Shown: in pieces, positions 9,391-18,524 of the stretch | How positions within the stretch are numbered: position 1 is the first letter of the stretch | How the letters are laid out: the number at the start of each line of letters is the position of its first letter | NCBI GenBank assembly: GCA_035517495.1 | Contig: DATIYT010000001.1 | Location: forward strand, 62,001 to 126,000 | Direction: 5' to 3' | DNA: 64,000 nt | From: DASZHJ01 sp035517495 | Lineage (GTDB): Bacteria; Pseudomonadota; Alphaproteobacteria; ATCC43930; CGMCC-115725 | Made by a program: the position numbers and the translations under genes | The notes under the pieces: model-generated | What the model saw: the letters and a program-made list of their open reading frames with translations, nothing else | What the model was told of the DNA's origin: nothing | The model's database searches: none

Positions 9391-10760
9391 AGGCTGCGAC
9401 GGTCGTGGCTCCAACCGATGCATCGTCCGCCCAACCGGGTCTCGCGCCGCCCGCGCACCGCGGCGGCTTTTGGCTTGGGCGGCTTACGGCGGCGCTGAAG
9501 AAGCTCTACATCCAGGTCCTGATCGCGATCACGATGGGTATCGCGCTCGGGAGTTGGTATCCAAGCCTCGGCGCCGACATGAAGCCGCTGAGCGATGCCT
9601 TTATCCTGCTGATCCGCGCCTTCGTACCGCCGATCATCTTCACGACGGTATTGGTCGGCATCGGCAAGATGGGCGACTTGCGGCAAGTAGGACGGGTCGG
9701 CCTGCGGGCGCTGATTTATTTCGAGTTGGTCTCGACTGCCGCGTTGATCATCGGTCTTGCTGTCGCGAATATCGTCCAGCCCGGCGCGGGTGCTCATATC
9801 GATCCCGCCAGTCTCGATCCGAAGGCGGCTTCCGCCTATGCGGAAGACGCGAAATCGCTGACGCTCGTTGCGTTCCTTCTCAGCATGATCCCCACCAATC
9901 TGTTCGGTGCGCTCGCCAAGGGGGAAATCATGCCGATCCTGGTATCGGGAGTGCTGCTGGGATTTGCGCTCTGTCGGATGGGCGAACGGGGCCGGCGGGT
10001 GGTCGAGCTGGCGGACGACGTCACCCATGCGCTCTTCGGCGTGGTGCGCATCATCATGTACTTGGCGCCGCTGGCGGCCTTCGCCGCGATGGCGTTCACG
10101 GTCGGTAAATTCGGCTTCAAGACGCTCGGAAGCCTAGGGCAGGTGATCGCAAGCGTCTACGTCACCTCGATCCTGTTCGTGCTTCTGGGCTTCGGCCTCA
10201 TTGCTCGGCTCTTTGGCCTGCGCGTCTTGAAGCTGCTGCGGTATTTCCGCGAGGAGCTGCTGATCGCGTTCAGCGCGACTTCGGGCGAGGCGATGATACC
10301 GCGGGCGATCGACAAGCTCGAAGCCATGGGGTGCGCGCGCGAAGTGGTGGGATTGGTCCTCCCCACCGGCTTTTCCTTCAACATGGATGGGACCGCGATC
10401 TACCTGAGCACGGCGGTGCTGTTCATCGCCCAAGCGACCGACATCCACCTGAGTTTCGGCCAACAGCTCACCATATTATTGGTCATGCTGTTCACGTCCA
10501 AAGGTGCCGCGGGAGTGACCGGTGGCGGCTTCGTCGCGCTCGCGGCAACCCTGCCCGTTGTGGACTCGCTTCCGATCGGCGGATTGGCACTGGTGGTCGG
10601 GATCGAGCGGTTCATGGCGGAGATACGCGCGGTTACCAATCTTTTCAGCAATATCTTTGCGACCGTTGTGGTGGCGAAATGGCTGGGCCGGCTGGACGAG
10701 AAGCGTGCGACCTTGGTGTTGGACCGGAAGGCGGCCGTGCCGGGCATGCTACGGCCCTGA
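9387..10760 (+). CDS. Dicarboxylate/amino acid:cation symporter (DAACS family)
   Basis: This 457-residue inner-membrane transporter belongs to the GltPh/DctA family. It has the core NMDGTAIYLS motif in transmembrane 7 (N332 from the first start), the hairpin-1 region FSATSGEAMIPRAIDKL and the hairpin-2 region SKGAAGVTGGGF. Such proteins move C4-dicarboxylates, glutamate or aspartate with H+ or Na+. The start is TTG 9387, overlapping the upstream stop, or GTG 9405; no ATG occurs before the first membrane helix. The residue that picks aspartate over dicarboxylates was not resolved, so the substrate stays open. Confidence 0.9.
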   Translation: MKAATVVAPTDASSAQPGLAPPAHRGGFWLGRLTAALKKLYIQVLIAITMGIALGSWYPSLGADMKPLSDAFILLIRAFVPPIIFTTVLVGIGKMGDLRQVGRVGLRALIYFELVSTAALIIGLAVANIVQPGAGAHIDPASLDPKAASAYAEDAKSLTLVAFLLSMIPTNLFGALAKGEIMPILVSGVLLGFALCRMGERGRRVVELADDVTHALFGVVRIIMYLAPLAAFAAMAFTVGKFGFKTLGSLGQVIASVYVTSILFVLLGFGLIARLFGLRVLKLLRYFREELLIAFSATSGEAMIPRAIDKLEAMGCAREVVGLVLPTGFSFNMDGTAIYLSTAVLFIAQATDIHLSFGQQLTILLVMLFTSKGAAGVTGGGFVALAATLPVVDSLPIGGLALVVGIERFMAEIRAVTNLFSNIFATVVVAKWLGRLDEKRATLVLDRKAAVPGMLRP

Positions 10761-10769
10761 TATAAGCGC

Positions 10770-11042
10770 ATGGACCAGGCGATCGAAATCCTCCGTAAGC
10801 GGTTGCTGTTCCGTAGCTGGCACCGCGGCACCAGGGAAGCCGACCTGCTGCTGGGTTCGTTCGCCGAAGGGCATCTCGCGCAATTTTCGCCGGCTCAACT
10901 CGAGCGCTATGCGGCGCTGCTGGAATGCCCCGATGCGGATCTCTGGGACTGGATTGCGCGCCGCGAACCGCCACCGCCCGAGCGTGACAGCGACGTGCTG
11001 CGGATGCTCATGAGTTTTCGTTACCAGCCGCGGCCAGCATGA
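10770..11042 (+). CDS. sdhE: Succinate dehydrogenase flavinylation factor SdhE
   Basis: The 90-residue protein carries FRSWHRGTREADLLLG, containing the conserved RGxxE motif of SdhE/CptB/SDHAF2. This factor promotes covalent FAD attachment to SdhA. Size and the C-terminal WDWI segment fit the family. Its stop overlaps the ATG of mfd by four bases, an arrangement seen widely in alphaproteobacteria. Confidence 0.93.
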   Translation: MDQAIEILRKRLLFRSWHRGTREADLLLGSFAEGHLAQFSPAQLERYAALLECPDADLWDWIARREPPPPERDSDVLRMLMSFRYQPRPA

Positions 11043-14000
11043 CGACCCTCGACGAGCTTCTCCGCGGTCCCCTTGAGCCGGGCCGACGCTTCGGCGTCGC
11101 CGGCATGCCCGAGGGGCACGATGCCTTCGTGCTCGGCGATCTCGCGGCGCGGGGCGTCGCCCGCCCGCTGCTCCATGTCTGCCGGGATGACGGCCGGATG
11201 GCGCGCCTCGCGTCGATGCTGGCGTTTTTCCATCCGGAAGTCGAAGCCCTCGCTTTCCCGGCCTGGGATTGCTTGCCCTACGATCGCGTCTCGCCCAATG
11301 GCGAAATCGTGAGTCGGCGGATCGACACGCTGAGCCGACTTGCCGAGAGCAAGGGAACCGCTGCTCCTCCCGGTATCGTGCTCACCACGGTCAATGCCGT
11401 GCTCCAGCGCGTGCCACCCCGCAGTTTGTTCACGGGAAGATCGTTGGTCCTGGGGACGGGCGGGCGGATGCCGCTCGACCGGCTGATCTCCTTCCTGCAG
11501 CAGAACGGGTATCAGCGGAGCGAGACCGTGCGCGAGCCCGGCGAATTCGCGGTGCGCGGCGGCATCGTCGATTTGTTTCCGGCCGGTGCCGCCGAACCGA
11601 TACGCCTCGACTTCTTTGGCGACACCATCGAGAGCATCCGCCGTTTCGATCCGCTGTCGCAGCGGTCGACCGGCACGCTCGCGCAAGCGAACCTGAAGCC
11701 TGTGAGCGAAGTGTTGCTGGACACCGCCGTGATCCAGCGCTTCCGCAGCCGTTATCGCGAGCTGTTCGGCACTGTCGCGGACGATGATCCGCTCTACGCC
11801 GCGGTTTCAGCCGGCCATCGACATGCCGGGATGGAGCACTGGCTGCCGCTCTACCACGAGAAATTGGAAACGCTGTTCGATTATCTGCCGGATGCCGCGA
11901 TCAGTCTCGACCATCAGGCCGAGGAGGTGCGCACCGATCGCCTCGCCAGCATCGCCGACTTTTACGAAGCACGCCGCGCCTTTTTGGCCGGAGGCTCCGC
12001 AAAGTCGCGCGCCAGCGCACCGATCTATCGCCCGGTTCCGCCCAGCATGATGTTCCTGGAGGAGCAGGAGTGGAAGCGGCTGCTCGATGCTCGCGCGGTG
12101 TTGCAGCTTTCGCCCTTTGCCGCGCCACCGGAGGCGGCGCTAACGGTCGATGCCGGCGGTCGTCGCGGCCGCGATTTCGCGGCGGCACGCTCCGATCCGA
12201 AGCTTAGCCTGTTCGAGGTTGTTCGCGACTTTTTGTTCGAGGAGCTGCGCCTCGGCCGGCGCGCGGCGATTGCCGCTTACAGTCAAGGCTCGGCCGACCG
12301 ATTGCGCACATTGCTGGACGAGAAGGGCTTGAGCGACCTCCACCGCGTGGATCTTTGGTCGCGATTGTCGGCGCTTGCGGCATCGAGCGTCGGCCTTGTG
12401 GTGCTGGGTCTCGAGAACGGTTACACGGCCGGTGAGTTCACGCTCATCACCGAACAGGACATTCTCGGCGATCGCCTGGCACGCCCGCCGCGCCGGCGTG
12501 CCAACGTCGATCAATTCATCACGGAAGTATCGGCGCTCACTCCCGGTGACTTGGTGGTCCATGTCGATCACGGTATCGGCCGTTACGACGGGCTTGTAAC
12601 CCTCGAAGTCGCGGGGGCCCCTCACGACTGCCTGCGCATCATCTATGCCAACGAAGACAAGCTTTTCGTTCCCGTCGAGAACATCGAAGTGCTCTCGCGC
12701 TATGGTTCGGAGGAAGCGGGCGCGGTACTCGACCGGCTCGGCGGCGTTGCCTGGCAATCGCGCAAGTCCCGCGTCAAGCAGCGCATCAAGGAGATCGCAA
12801 GCCAGCTAATCGCGGTTGCCGCCGAGCGGCAGCTCCGCCAGGGCGAGCCGATGCCGCCGCCGGAGGGTCTATACGAGGAATTCGAGGCTCGTTTCCCCTA
12901 TCCCGAGACCGACGATCAGCTTCGGGCCATCGCCGACACGCTCGGCGACATGGCGTCCGGACGGCCGATGGATCGTCTGATCTGCGGCGATGTCGGCTTC
13001 GGCAAGACCGAAGTAGCACTTCGAGCCGCCTTCATCGCGGCGATGCAGGGAACACAGGTCGCGGTCGTCGTGCCAACGACCTTGCTGGCAAGGCAACATT
13101 TCCGGACCTTCATGCAGCGCTTCCACGGCCTTCCTGTACGGATCGCGCAACTCTCGCGCCTGGTGTCGGCCAAGGATGCGCAAGCCTTCAAAAAGGAGAT
13201 CGCGGAAGGAAAGATCGATATCGTCGTGGGAACCCACGCGCTCCTTAGCAGGAGCATCGTCTTCAAGCACCTGGGCCTGCTGATCGTCGACGAGGAGCAG
13301 CATTTCGGCGTAGCGCAGAAAGAGCGCCTGAAGCAGCTCCGCGCCAATGTCCACGTATTGACCCTCACGGCGACGCCGATCCCGCGCACGCTGCAAATGG
13401 CCCTCGCGGGCGTCAAGGAAATGAGCGTCATCGCGACGCCGCCGGTCGACCGTTTGGCGGTCAGAAGTTTCGTGCTGCCCTATGACCCGCTGGTGGTCCG
13501 CGAGGCGCTGCTGCGCGAGCAGCACCGCGGTGGGCAGATATTCTATGTGGCGCCGCGCATCAGCGATCTCGACGACGTGCGGGGCGCGCTGCGCGAATTG
13601 GTCCCGGAGCTAAAAGTAGCCATGGCGCACGGCCGCATGGCGGCGAGAGACCTCGAACGGGTGATGAGCGCCTTCGACGACGGCGCGTTCGACTTGCTGC
13701 TCTCGACCAACATCATCGAATCCGGCCTCGATATTCCGACCGCGAACACGCTCGTGGTGCACCGCGCGGATATGTTCGGGTTGGCGCAGCTCTATCAGCT
13801 CCGCGGGCGCGTCGGGCGCGGCAAGCTACGAGCCTACGCCTACTTCACGCTCCCGGCCGGCAAGGGGCTCTCGGCGAACGCCGAGCGACGTCTCGAGGTG
13901 ATGCAGACCCTCGATACCTTGGGTGCGGGGTTTCAGCTCGCGAGCCACGACCTCGATATTCGCGGCGCCGGCAATCTGCTGGGCGAAGAGCAATCGGGGC

Positions 14001-14617
14001 ACATTCGCGAAGTCGGGATCGAGCTCTATCAGCATCTGCTCGAGGAAGCGGTGGCTGCCGCGCGCACGGGGACCGTTAGTTTGGGCGATGCCCCGGAGGA
14101 TTGGACACCGCAGATCACCATGGGCATGCCCGTGCTCATACCCGAGACCTATGTCGCCGATCTCAATGTGCGGCTGGGTCTCTATCGCCGGGTCGCGGCA
14201 CTGGTGGACCGGCGCGAGATCGATGCTTTTGCCGCCGAGTTGGTCGATCGGTTCGGGCATTTGCCGCGCGAAGTGGAAAATCTGCTGGAGATCATCGACA
14301 TCAAGCGGCTCTGTCGTGCCGCCGGCATAGACAAGGTCGATGCGGGTCCAAAGGGCGCGGTCTTGAGCTTCCACGACAACCGTTATGCCAATCCCGCGGG
14401 CCTCGCCGAGTTCTTGCAGGCACAGCTTGGCACCGCGCGGCTCCGCCCGGACCAGCGGCTGGTCATCATGCGCAACTGGGAGGAGACCAAGGATCGGGTT
14501 CAGGGAGTACGCAACATTCTCTCGAAGCTGGCGGAGATAGCCGCGGCGGCGCCGGCAGAAAGCGGCCCGCCACCCCCGCAGAAGCCCGAGCGGGCAGTTC
14601 AGGGGCGAAGACGCTGA
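11039..14617 (+). CDS. mfd: Transcription-repair coupling factor Mfd
   Basis: The 1192-residue translocase displaces RNA polymerase stalled at lesions and recruits UvrA. Parts visible in order: a UvrB-like N-terminal module (FPAWDCLPYDRVSPN), an RNA-polymerase-interacting CarD-like domain (GDLVVHVDHGIGRYDGL), a RecG-like motor with Walker A GDVGFGKT (K656), box DEEQHFG (D751), LTATPIPRTLQMA and YQLRGRVGRG, then the C-terminal TRCF domain (ETYVADLNVRLGLYRRVA). Length is normal. A Pro/Gly-rich tail of about 20 residues ends the protein. It converges on the DsbA-like gene with only seven bases between them. Confidence 0.96.
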   Translation: MTTLDELLRGPLEPGRRFGVAGMPEGHDAFVLGDLAARGVARPLLHVCRDDGRMARLASMLAFFHPEVEALAFPAWDCLPYDRVSPNGEIVSRRIDTLSRLAESKGTAAPPGIVLTTVNAVLQRVPPRSLFTGRSLVLGTGGRMPLDRLISFLQQNGYQRSETVREPGEFAVRGGIVDLFPAGAAEPIRLDFFGDTIESIRRFDPLSQRSTGTLAQANLKPVSEVLLDTAVIQRFRSRYRELFGTVADDDPLYAAVSAGHRHAGMEHWLPLYHEKLETLFDYLPDAAISLDHQAEEVRTDRLASIADFYEARRAFLAGGSAKSRASAPIYRPVPPSMMFLEEQEWKRLLDARAVLQLSPFAAPPEAALTVDAGGRRGRDFAAARSDPKLSLFEVVRDFLFEELRLGRRAAIAAYSQGSADRLRTLLDEKGLSDLHRVDLWSRLSALAASSVGLVVLGLENGYTAGEFTLITEQDILGDRLARPPRRRANVDQFITEVSALTPGDLVVHVDHGIGRYDGLVTLEVAGAPHDCLRIIYANEDKLFVPVENIEVLSRYGSEEAGAVLDRLGGVAWQSRKSRVKQRIKEIASQLIAVAAERQLRQGEPMPPPEGLYEEFEARFPYPETDDQLRAIADTLGDMASGRPMDRLICGDVGFGKTEVALRAAFIAAMQGTQVAVVVPTTLLARQHFRTFMQRFHGLPVRIAQLSRLVSAKDAQAFKKEIAEGKIDIVVGTHALLSRSIVFKHLGLLIVDEEQHFGVAQKERLKQLRANVHVLTLTATPIPRTLQMALAGVKEMSVIATPPVDRLAVRSFVLPYDPLVVREALLREQHRGGQIFYVAPRISDLDDVRGALRELVPELKVAMAHGRMAARDLERVMSAFDDGAFDLLLSTNIIESGLDIPTANTLVVHRADMFGLAQLYQLRGRVGRGKLRAYAYFTLPAGKGLSANAERRLEVMQTLDTLGAGFQLASHDLDIRGAGNLLGEEQSGHIREVGIELYQHLLEEAVAAARTGTVSLGDAPEDWTPQITMGMPVLIPETYVADLNVRLGLYRRVAALVDRREIDAFAAELVDRFGHLPREVENLLEIIDIKRLCRAAGIDKVDAGPKGAVLSFHDNRYANPAGLAEFLQAQLGTARLRPDQRLVIMRNWEETKDRVQGVRNILSKLAEIAAAAPAESGPPPPQKPERAVQGRRR

Positions 14618-14624
14618 ATCGCCG

Positions 14625-15272
14625 CTACTTGGCGGCGGCCGTTTCGCGCTCGCTTTTCAGCAGATCGAACAGCGGAAAGAAGAACTCCGGCTCCTGCGCG
14701 CCCGATACGACGTATTTCTTGTCGAAAATGAAGCATGGCACCGCGGTGATGCCGATGCGCCGCGCGCTCATGTCTTCGGCAAGCGTCTCGTCCACGGCGG
14801 TATCGCTTTCGATGTAACGTTTCACCTCCGCGCGATCGAGGCCCGTTTCGCCGCCGATGTCCGCGAGCGTCGCCGCATCCCCGATATTGCGCCCTTCGAT
14901 GAAATAAGCCTTGAACAGCGCTTCGACGACGGCATCGCCGTGTTCGGTGTCCTGCGCGTGGCGGATCAACCGATGCGCGTCGCGGGTGTTGGGGGTCACC
15001 TTGATGCGCTCGAAGGCAAAGGGGATGCCGACGGACGCGCCGACACTGGTGATATTGTCGTAAATGCGTCCCGCATGCTGCGCGCCGCCGAATTTGTTGG
15101 CGAGATAGCGTTCGCGCGGCATGCCTTCAAGCGGCATGTCGGGGTTGAGCTGAAACGGGTGCCACGCCACCATCGCGGAGGGTTCCTGACGTTGGCGCAG
15201 AGCCGCGGCAAGGCGACGCTTGCCGATGAAGCACCAGGGGCAGATCACGTCGGAAACGATGTCGATGCGCAT
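14625..15272 (-). CDS. DsbA family protein, FrnE-like thioredoxin-fold oxidoreductase
   Basis: The 215-residue protein starts MRIDIVSDVICPWCFIGKRRL, with a CPWC active site at C11 and C14 as in cytoplasmic FrnE-type DsbA proteins. The helical insertion contains NTRDAHRLIRHAQ, and GITAVPCFIFD holds the cis-proline loop. There is no signal peptide. GAGGAGG lies about ten bases before the ATG. The likely role is thiol-disulfide exchange or glutathione-linked chemistry. It is related to 2-hydroxychromene-2-carboxylate isomerases, but the CxxC makes an oxidoreductase more likely. Confidence 0.88.
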   Translation of the reverse strand: MRIDIVSDVICPWCFIGKRRLAAALRQRQEPSAMVAWHPFQLNPDMPLEGMPRERYLANKFGGAQHAGRIYDNITSVGASVGIPFAFERIKVTPNTRDAHRLIRHAQDTEHGDAVVEALFKAYFIEGRNIGDAATLADIGGETGLDRAEVKRYIESDTAVDETLAEDMSARRIGITAVPCFIFDKKYVVSGAQEPEFFFPLFDLLKSERETAAAK

Positions 15273-15381
15273 GAAAATAGCGCCTCCTCGGGCCGGTAGA
15301 GAGCGCAGTCTAGCACGCCCGTAATCCCGCGGGTACCGCTTGACGGTTGTAGATTGCATCGCAAGGATGCGCGGAACGCTC

Positions 15382-17016
15382 ATGCCGCATCCTCTCTACG
15401 ACGCCGAGTTCCTGGACCGCCGCCGCGCCAACTTCGCGGCGTTGACGCCGCTGTCGTTTTTAGCGCGCACCGCCACGGTTTATCCCGACAAGACCGCTGT
15501 CATCCACGGTCCGCGTCGCTTCACCTATCGCGAATTCCAAGAGCGCTGCCGACGCCTCGCGAATGCGCTGTATCGAAGGGGTATCGGACCCGGCGATACC
15601 GTCTCGGTCGTGGCGCCCAATGTTCCCGCGCTGCTCGAGGCCCATTATGCCGTGCCGATGGTCGGCGCGGTGTTGAACGCGCTCAACTATCGTCTCGATG
15701 CAAGCTCGATCGCGTTCATTCTCGATCACGCCGCTTCGAAGATCCTGATTTGCGACCGTGAATTCTCGCAGACAGTGCGCGTTGCTCTAGGCCAGGTGAC
15801 GCGGCGGCCGATTGTGATCGATATCGACGATCCCCTGCATGAGGGCGGCGATCTGCTGGGCGAAACGGACTACGAGGCGTTCCTCGCATCGGCCGAGCCG
15901 CTTGCACCCGAAGGCCAGCCGCGTGAGGAGTGGCAGGCGATCGCCCTCAACTACACTTCCGGCACCACCGGCAATCCCAAGGGCGTGGTTTACCACCATC
16001 GCGGCGCCTACCTGAATGCCATCGGCAACGCCATCGCCTTCGGCCTGACGCCGGCGGCGGTCTATCTCTGGACCCTGCCGATGTTTCACTGCAACGGCTG
16101 GAGCTACACCTGGGCGGTGACGGCGGCGGCCGGGACTCATGTGTGCCTCCGCCGCGTCGATCCGGCCTTGATCTTCCCCCTGATCGCCGAGCATCGCGTC
16201 ACCCATCTCTGCGGCGCGCCGATCGTGCTCAACATGCTCGTGAACGCCCCCGCGAACGTGCAGCGACGGTTCGAGCATGTGGTCGAAGTCGCGACTGGCG
16301 GCGCCGCGCCGCCATCGGCGATCATCGCGGCGATGGAGCGGATGGGGTTCCGCGTGACGCACCTCTATGGCCTCACGGAATCCTATGGTCCGGCCACGCT
16401 TTGCGCCTGGCAGGAAGATTGGGGCGCGCTAGCGCTCAACGACAAGGCAGCGATGATGGCGCGGCAGGGGGTGCGGTATTTGACGCTCGATCGCGTGCGT
16501 GTGGTCGATCCCACGACCATGCGCGATGTGCCCTCGGATGGGATGACCATCGGCGAGATGGTGTTGCGCGGCAACACCGTCATGAAAGGCTATCTGAAGA
16601 ACCCCGGGGCAAGCGAAGAAGCCTTTGCCGGCGGCTGGTTCCATACCGGCGATCTCGCGGTGATGCATGGGAATGGCTACGTGGAGATCAAGGACCGCGC
16701 CAAGGACATCATCATATCGGGCGGCGAGAACATTTCGTCCCTGGAGGTCGAGGAGGTGCTGTACCGGCACCCGCGGGTGCTGGAAGCGGCTGTCGTCGCG
16801 AGGCCCGACCCAAAATGGGGCGAGACGCCCTGCGCCTTCGTCACGGTGAAACCGGGGGAGACGGTCGAGGCTCAAGAGATTATCGCGTGGTGCCGCGAGC
16901 AGCTCGCGCATTTCAAAGTGCCCAAGACCATCGTGTTTGGACCGCTGCCCAAAACCTCCACCGGCAAAATCCAGAAATTTGTGCTGCGGGAACGGGCAAA
17001 GGCATTGGGCGGTTAG
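15382..17016 (+). CDS. Acyl-CoA synthetase (medium/long-chain type)
   Basis: The 544-residue ANL enzyme has the P-loop LNYTSGTTGNPKGVVYHHRG, the substrate-pocket stretch WTLPMFHCNGWSYTW, THLYGLTESYGP, GWFHTGD, IKDRAKDIIISGGENISSLEVEE and the terminal TSTGKIQKFVLR with its A10 lysine. This version of the motifs is typical of fatty-acyl or medium-chain acyl-CoA synthetases. ATG 15382 begins MPHPLYDAEFL, the usual N-terminus. Four bases separate its stop from the kinase gene and a DUF6285 gene follows, so the three are probably one operon that activates and phosphorylates a hydroxy-acid. Confidence 0.9.
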   Translation: MPHPLYDAEFLDRRRANFAALTPLSFLARTATVYPDKTAVIHGPRRFTYREFQERCRRLANALYRRGIGPGDTVSVVAPNVPALLEAHYAVPMVGAVLNALNYRLDASSIAFILDHAASKILICDREFSQTVRVALGQVTRRPIVIDIDDPLHEGGDLLGETDYEAFLASAEPLAPEGQPREEWQAIALNYTSGTTGNPKGVVYHHRGAYLNAIGNAIAFGLTPAAVYLWTLPMFHCNGWSYTWAVTAAAGTHVCLRRVDPALIFPLIAEHRVTHLCGAPIVLNMLVNAPANVQRRFEHVVEVATGGAAPPSAIIAAMERMGFRVTHLYGLTESYGPATLCAWQEDWGALALNDKAAMMARQGVRYLTLDRVRVVDPTTMRDVPSDGMTIGEMVLRGNTVMKGYLKNPGASEEAFAGGWFHTGDLAVMHGNGYVEIKDRAKDIIISGGENISSLEVEEVLYRHPRVLEAAVVARPDPKWGETPCAFVTVKPGETVEAQEIIAWCREQLAHFKVPKTIVFGPLPKTSTGKIQKFVLRERAKALGG

Positions 17017-17020
17017 ACCG

Positions 17021-18046
17021 ATGCTCCGATCCCCGGAGACGCGGTACGCGCTGGAGCGATATCTCCAACACGAAACCGGTGCCACAAAGGTTGCGATTCA
17101 TGCCGCGACCGCGCTCACCGCCGGCGCCGTTCAGGAGAATTGGAAGATCGAAGCGGAGATGACCGGCGGTTCGCTCGCCGGACGCCATCTGCTGGTTTTG
17201 CGCACTGACGCCCCGACCCGCATCGCCGCGAGCCTCGGTCGTGCTGAGGAATACGCGGTTCTATGTGCGGCGCGCGGCGCCGGTGTCACGGTTCCGGAGC
17301 CGCTGTTCTGTTGCAGCGGTACCGCCGCACTCGGGCGGCCCTTTTTTATCATGCAGTGGGCCGAAGGCGAAACCAGCGGCGCCAAGTTGGTACGCGATGA
17401 GTGCGGGGCGGAGCAGCGAGGGGAAATCGCGCTGAGTCTTGCCCGTGAACTCGCGACGATCCACGGGATCAGGCCACCGCGGTTGGATTTAGCGGCGCTG
17501 GGCGACCCGCCCGCCGACCCCGCGGCCGAGCGCGTCGCTCTGTATCGGCGCTGGCTCGATGATTTTGAAGACCCGCACCCTGTGGCTGAATGGGCGCTGC
17601 GCTGGCTCGCGCGCGAAAAATCGGCCGCATCCGAAATCGTGCTGCTGCATGGCGATTTCCGCACCGGCAATTACCTTGTCGGCAAGAAGGCGCCTACAGC
17701 CATTCTCGACTGGGAGTTCGCGAACTGGGGTGATCCGCATGAGGACATCGGCTGGTTCTGCTGCAAGTCCTGGCGCTTCGGCGCAATCGACAGGGAAGCC
17801 GGGGGCCTGGCGCCCCGAGCATTGTTCTATCGCGCCTATGAGGAGCACGCCCGACGGACGCTGGATACGAAGCGGCTGCATTATTGGGAAGTGATGGCGA
17901 GCCTCCGCTGGCTGCTGCTTGCCTTGCAGCAGCGCGAGCGTTACCTGCGTGGGGGTGAGCGCTCCCTGGCGCTCGCGCTCACGGGACGCCGGCCCGCGGA
18001 GTGCGAGTTCGAAATTCTCCGCCTGATCGAAGCGGGGACGCTCTGA
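17021..18046 (+). CDS. APH-fold phosphotransferase (ACAD10/LvaA-like acyl-CoA kinase)
   Basis: The 341-residue kinase-like protein of the aminoglycoside phosphotransferase superfamily has the Brenner motif LLHGDFRTGNYLV (H210, catalytic D212, N217) and the metal-binding AILDWEFANWGDP (D230). GWFCCKSWRF follows. This subgroup resembles the N-terminal kinase domain of ACAD10/11 and the LvaA-type kinases that phosphorylate 4-hydroxyacyl-CoA, rather than drug-resistance enzymes. Gene context supports that reading: an acyl-CoA synthetase lies immediately upstream and a DUF6285 gene overlaps its stop by one base. Substrate inferred. Confidence 0.85.
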   Translation: MLRSPETRYALERYLQHETGATKVAIHAATALTAGAVQENWKIEAEMTGGSLAGRHLLVLRTDAPTRIAASLGRAEEYAVLCAARGAGVTVPEPLFCCSGTAALGRPFFIMQWAEGETSGAKLVRDECGAEQRGEIALSLARELATIHGIRPPRLDLAALGDPPADPAAERVALYRRWLDDFEDPHPVAEWALRWLAREKSAASEIVLLHGDFRTGNYLVGKKAPTAILDWEFANWGDPHEDIGWFCCKSWRFGAIDREAGGLAPRALFYRAYEEHARRTLDTKRLHYWEVMASLRWLLLALQQRERYLRGGERSLALALTGRRPAECEFEILRLIEAGTL

Positions 18047-18417
18047 TGCGCGATCTGCCGGGCGGACGCGAACTCGAAATGCTCGCACTGGAATTGGAGG
18101 CCGAGCGTCTCGGCACGCTCGAAGGTGATGATCGACGATTAGTTGTCGCCATGATCGAGCGCGCCCGGGCCATCGCCAAGCGCGAGGCGAAAGCGGGAGA
18201 GGCGGCCCTGGCGCCGGTTCGCGCCGCGCTCGAACGCCTTTATGGACCCGGTGACCCCGCCGAACATTTTCATCGGCTGACCCAGGATATTCGGGCAGGG
18301 CGCTTCGACCCGCCGACTGCGCGCCGGGGCGAGATCAGAGACCTGTTATGGGCGCTGACCCTGCAGAAGCTCCGTGAAAGCAATCCCGGTTTTCTCAGGG
18401 CACACGGGCTCGAATAA
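18046..18417 (+). CDS. DUF6285 domain protein
   Basis: The 123-residue, mostly helical protein begins MRDLPGGRELEMLALELEAE and holds RLVVAMIERARAIAKRE and GEIRDLLWALTLQKLRESNPGFL, matching small proteins annotated DUF6285. They are regularly encoded beside APH-fold kinases and acyl-CoA dehydrogenases or synthetases. In the levulinate pathway a comparably small partner (LvaB) is needed for kinase activity, so a helper role for the upstream kinase is plausible but inferred. The start codon overlaps the kinase stop. Confidence 0.75.
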   Translation: MRDLPGGRELEMLALELEAERLGTLEGDDRRLVVAMIERARAIAKREAKAGEAALAPVRAALERLYGPGDPAEHFHRLTQDIRAGRFDPPTARRGEIRDLLWALTLQKLRESNPGFLRAHGLE

Positions 18418-18524
18418 GCGAGCCGCCGCAACTCCGCGTAGCCCGGCTCCCTTCGGTCGAGGGTTTGACGATCGCCGCCAAGGTCTGCATTCTCTCGCGA
18501 ATTTCAGTCGAAGGGAATGCGACA

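Noticed and set aside
15930..17162. 410-codon rightward frame inside the acyl-CoA synthetase gene
   Set aside because: Arg/Gly/His-rich out-of-frame reading of a well-conserved ANL enzyme.
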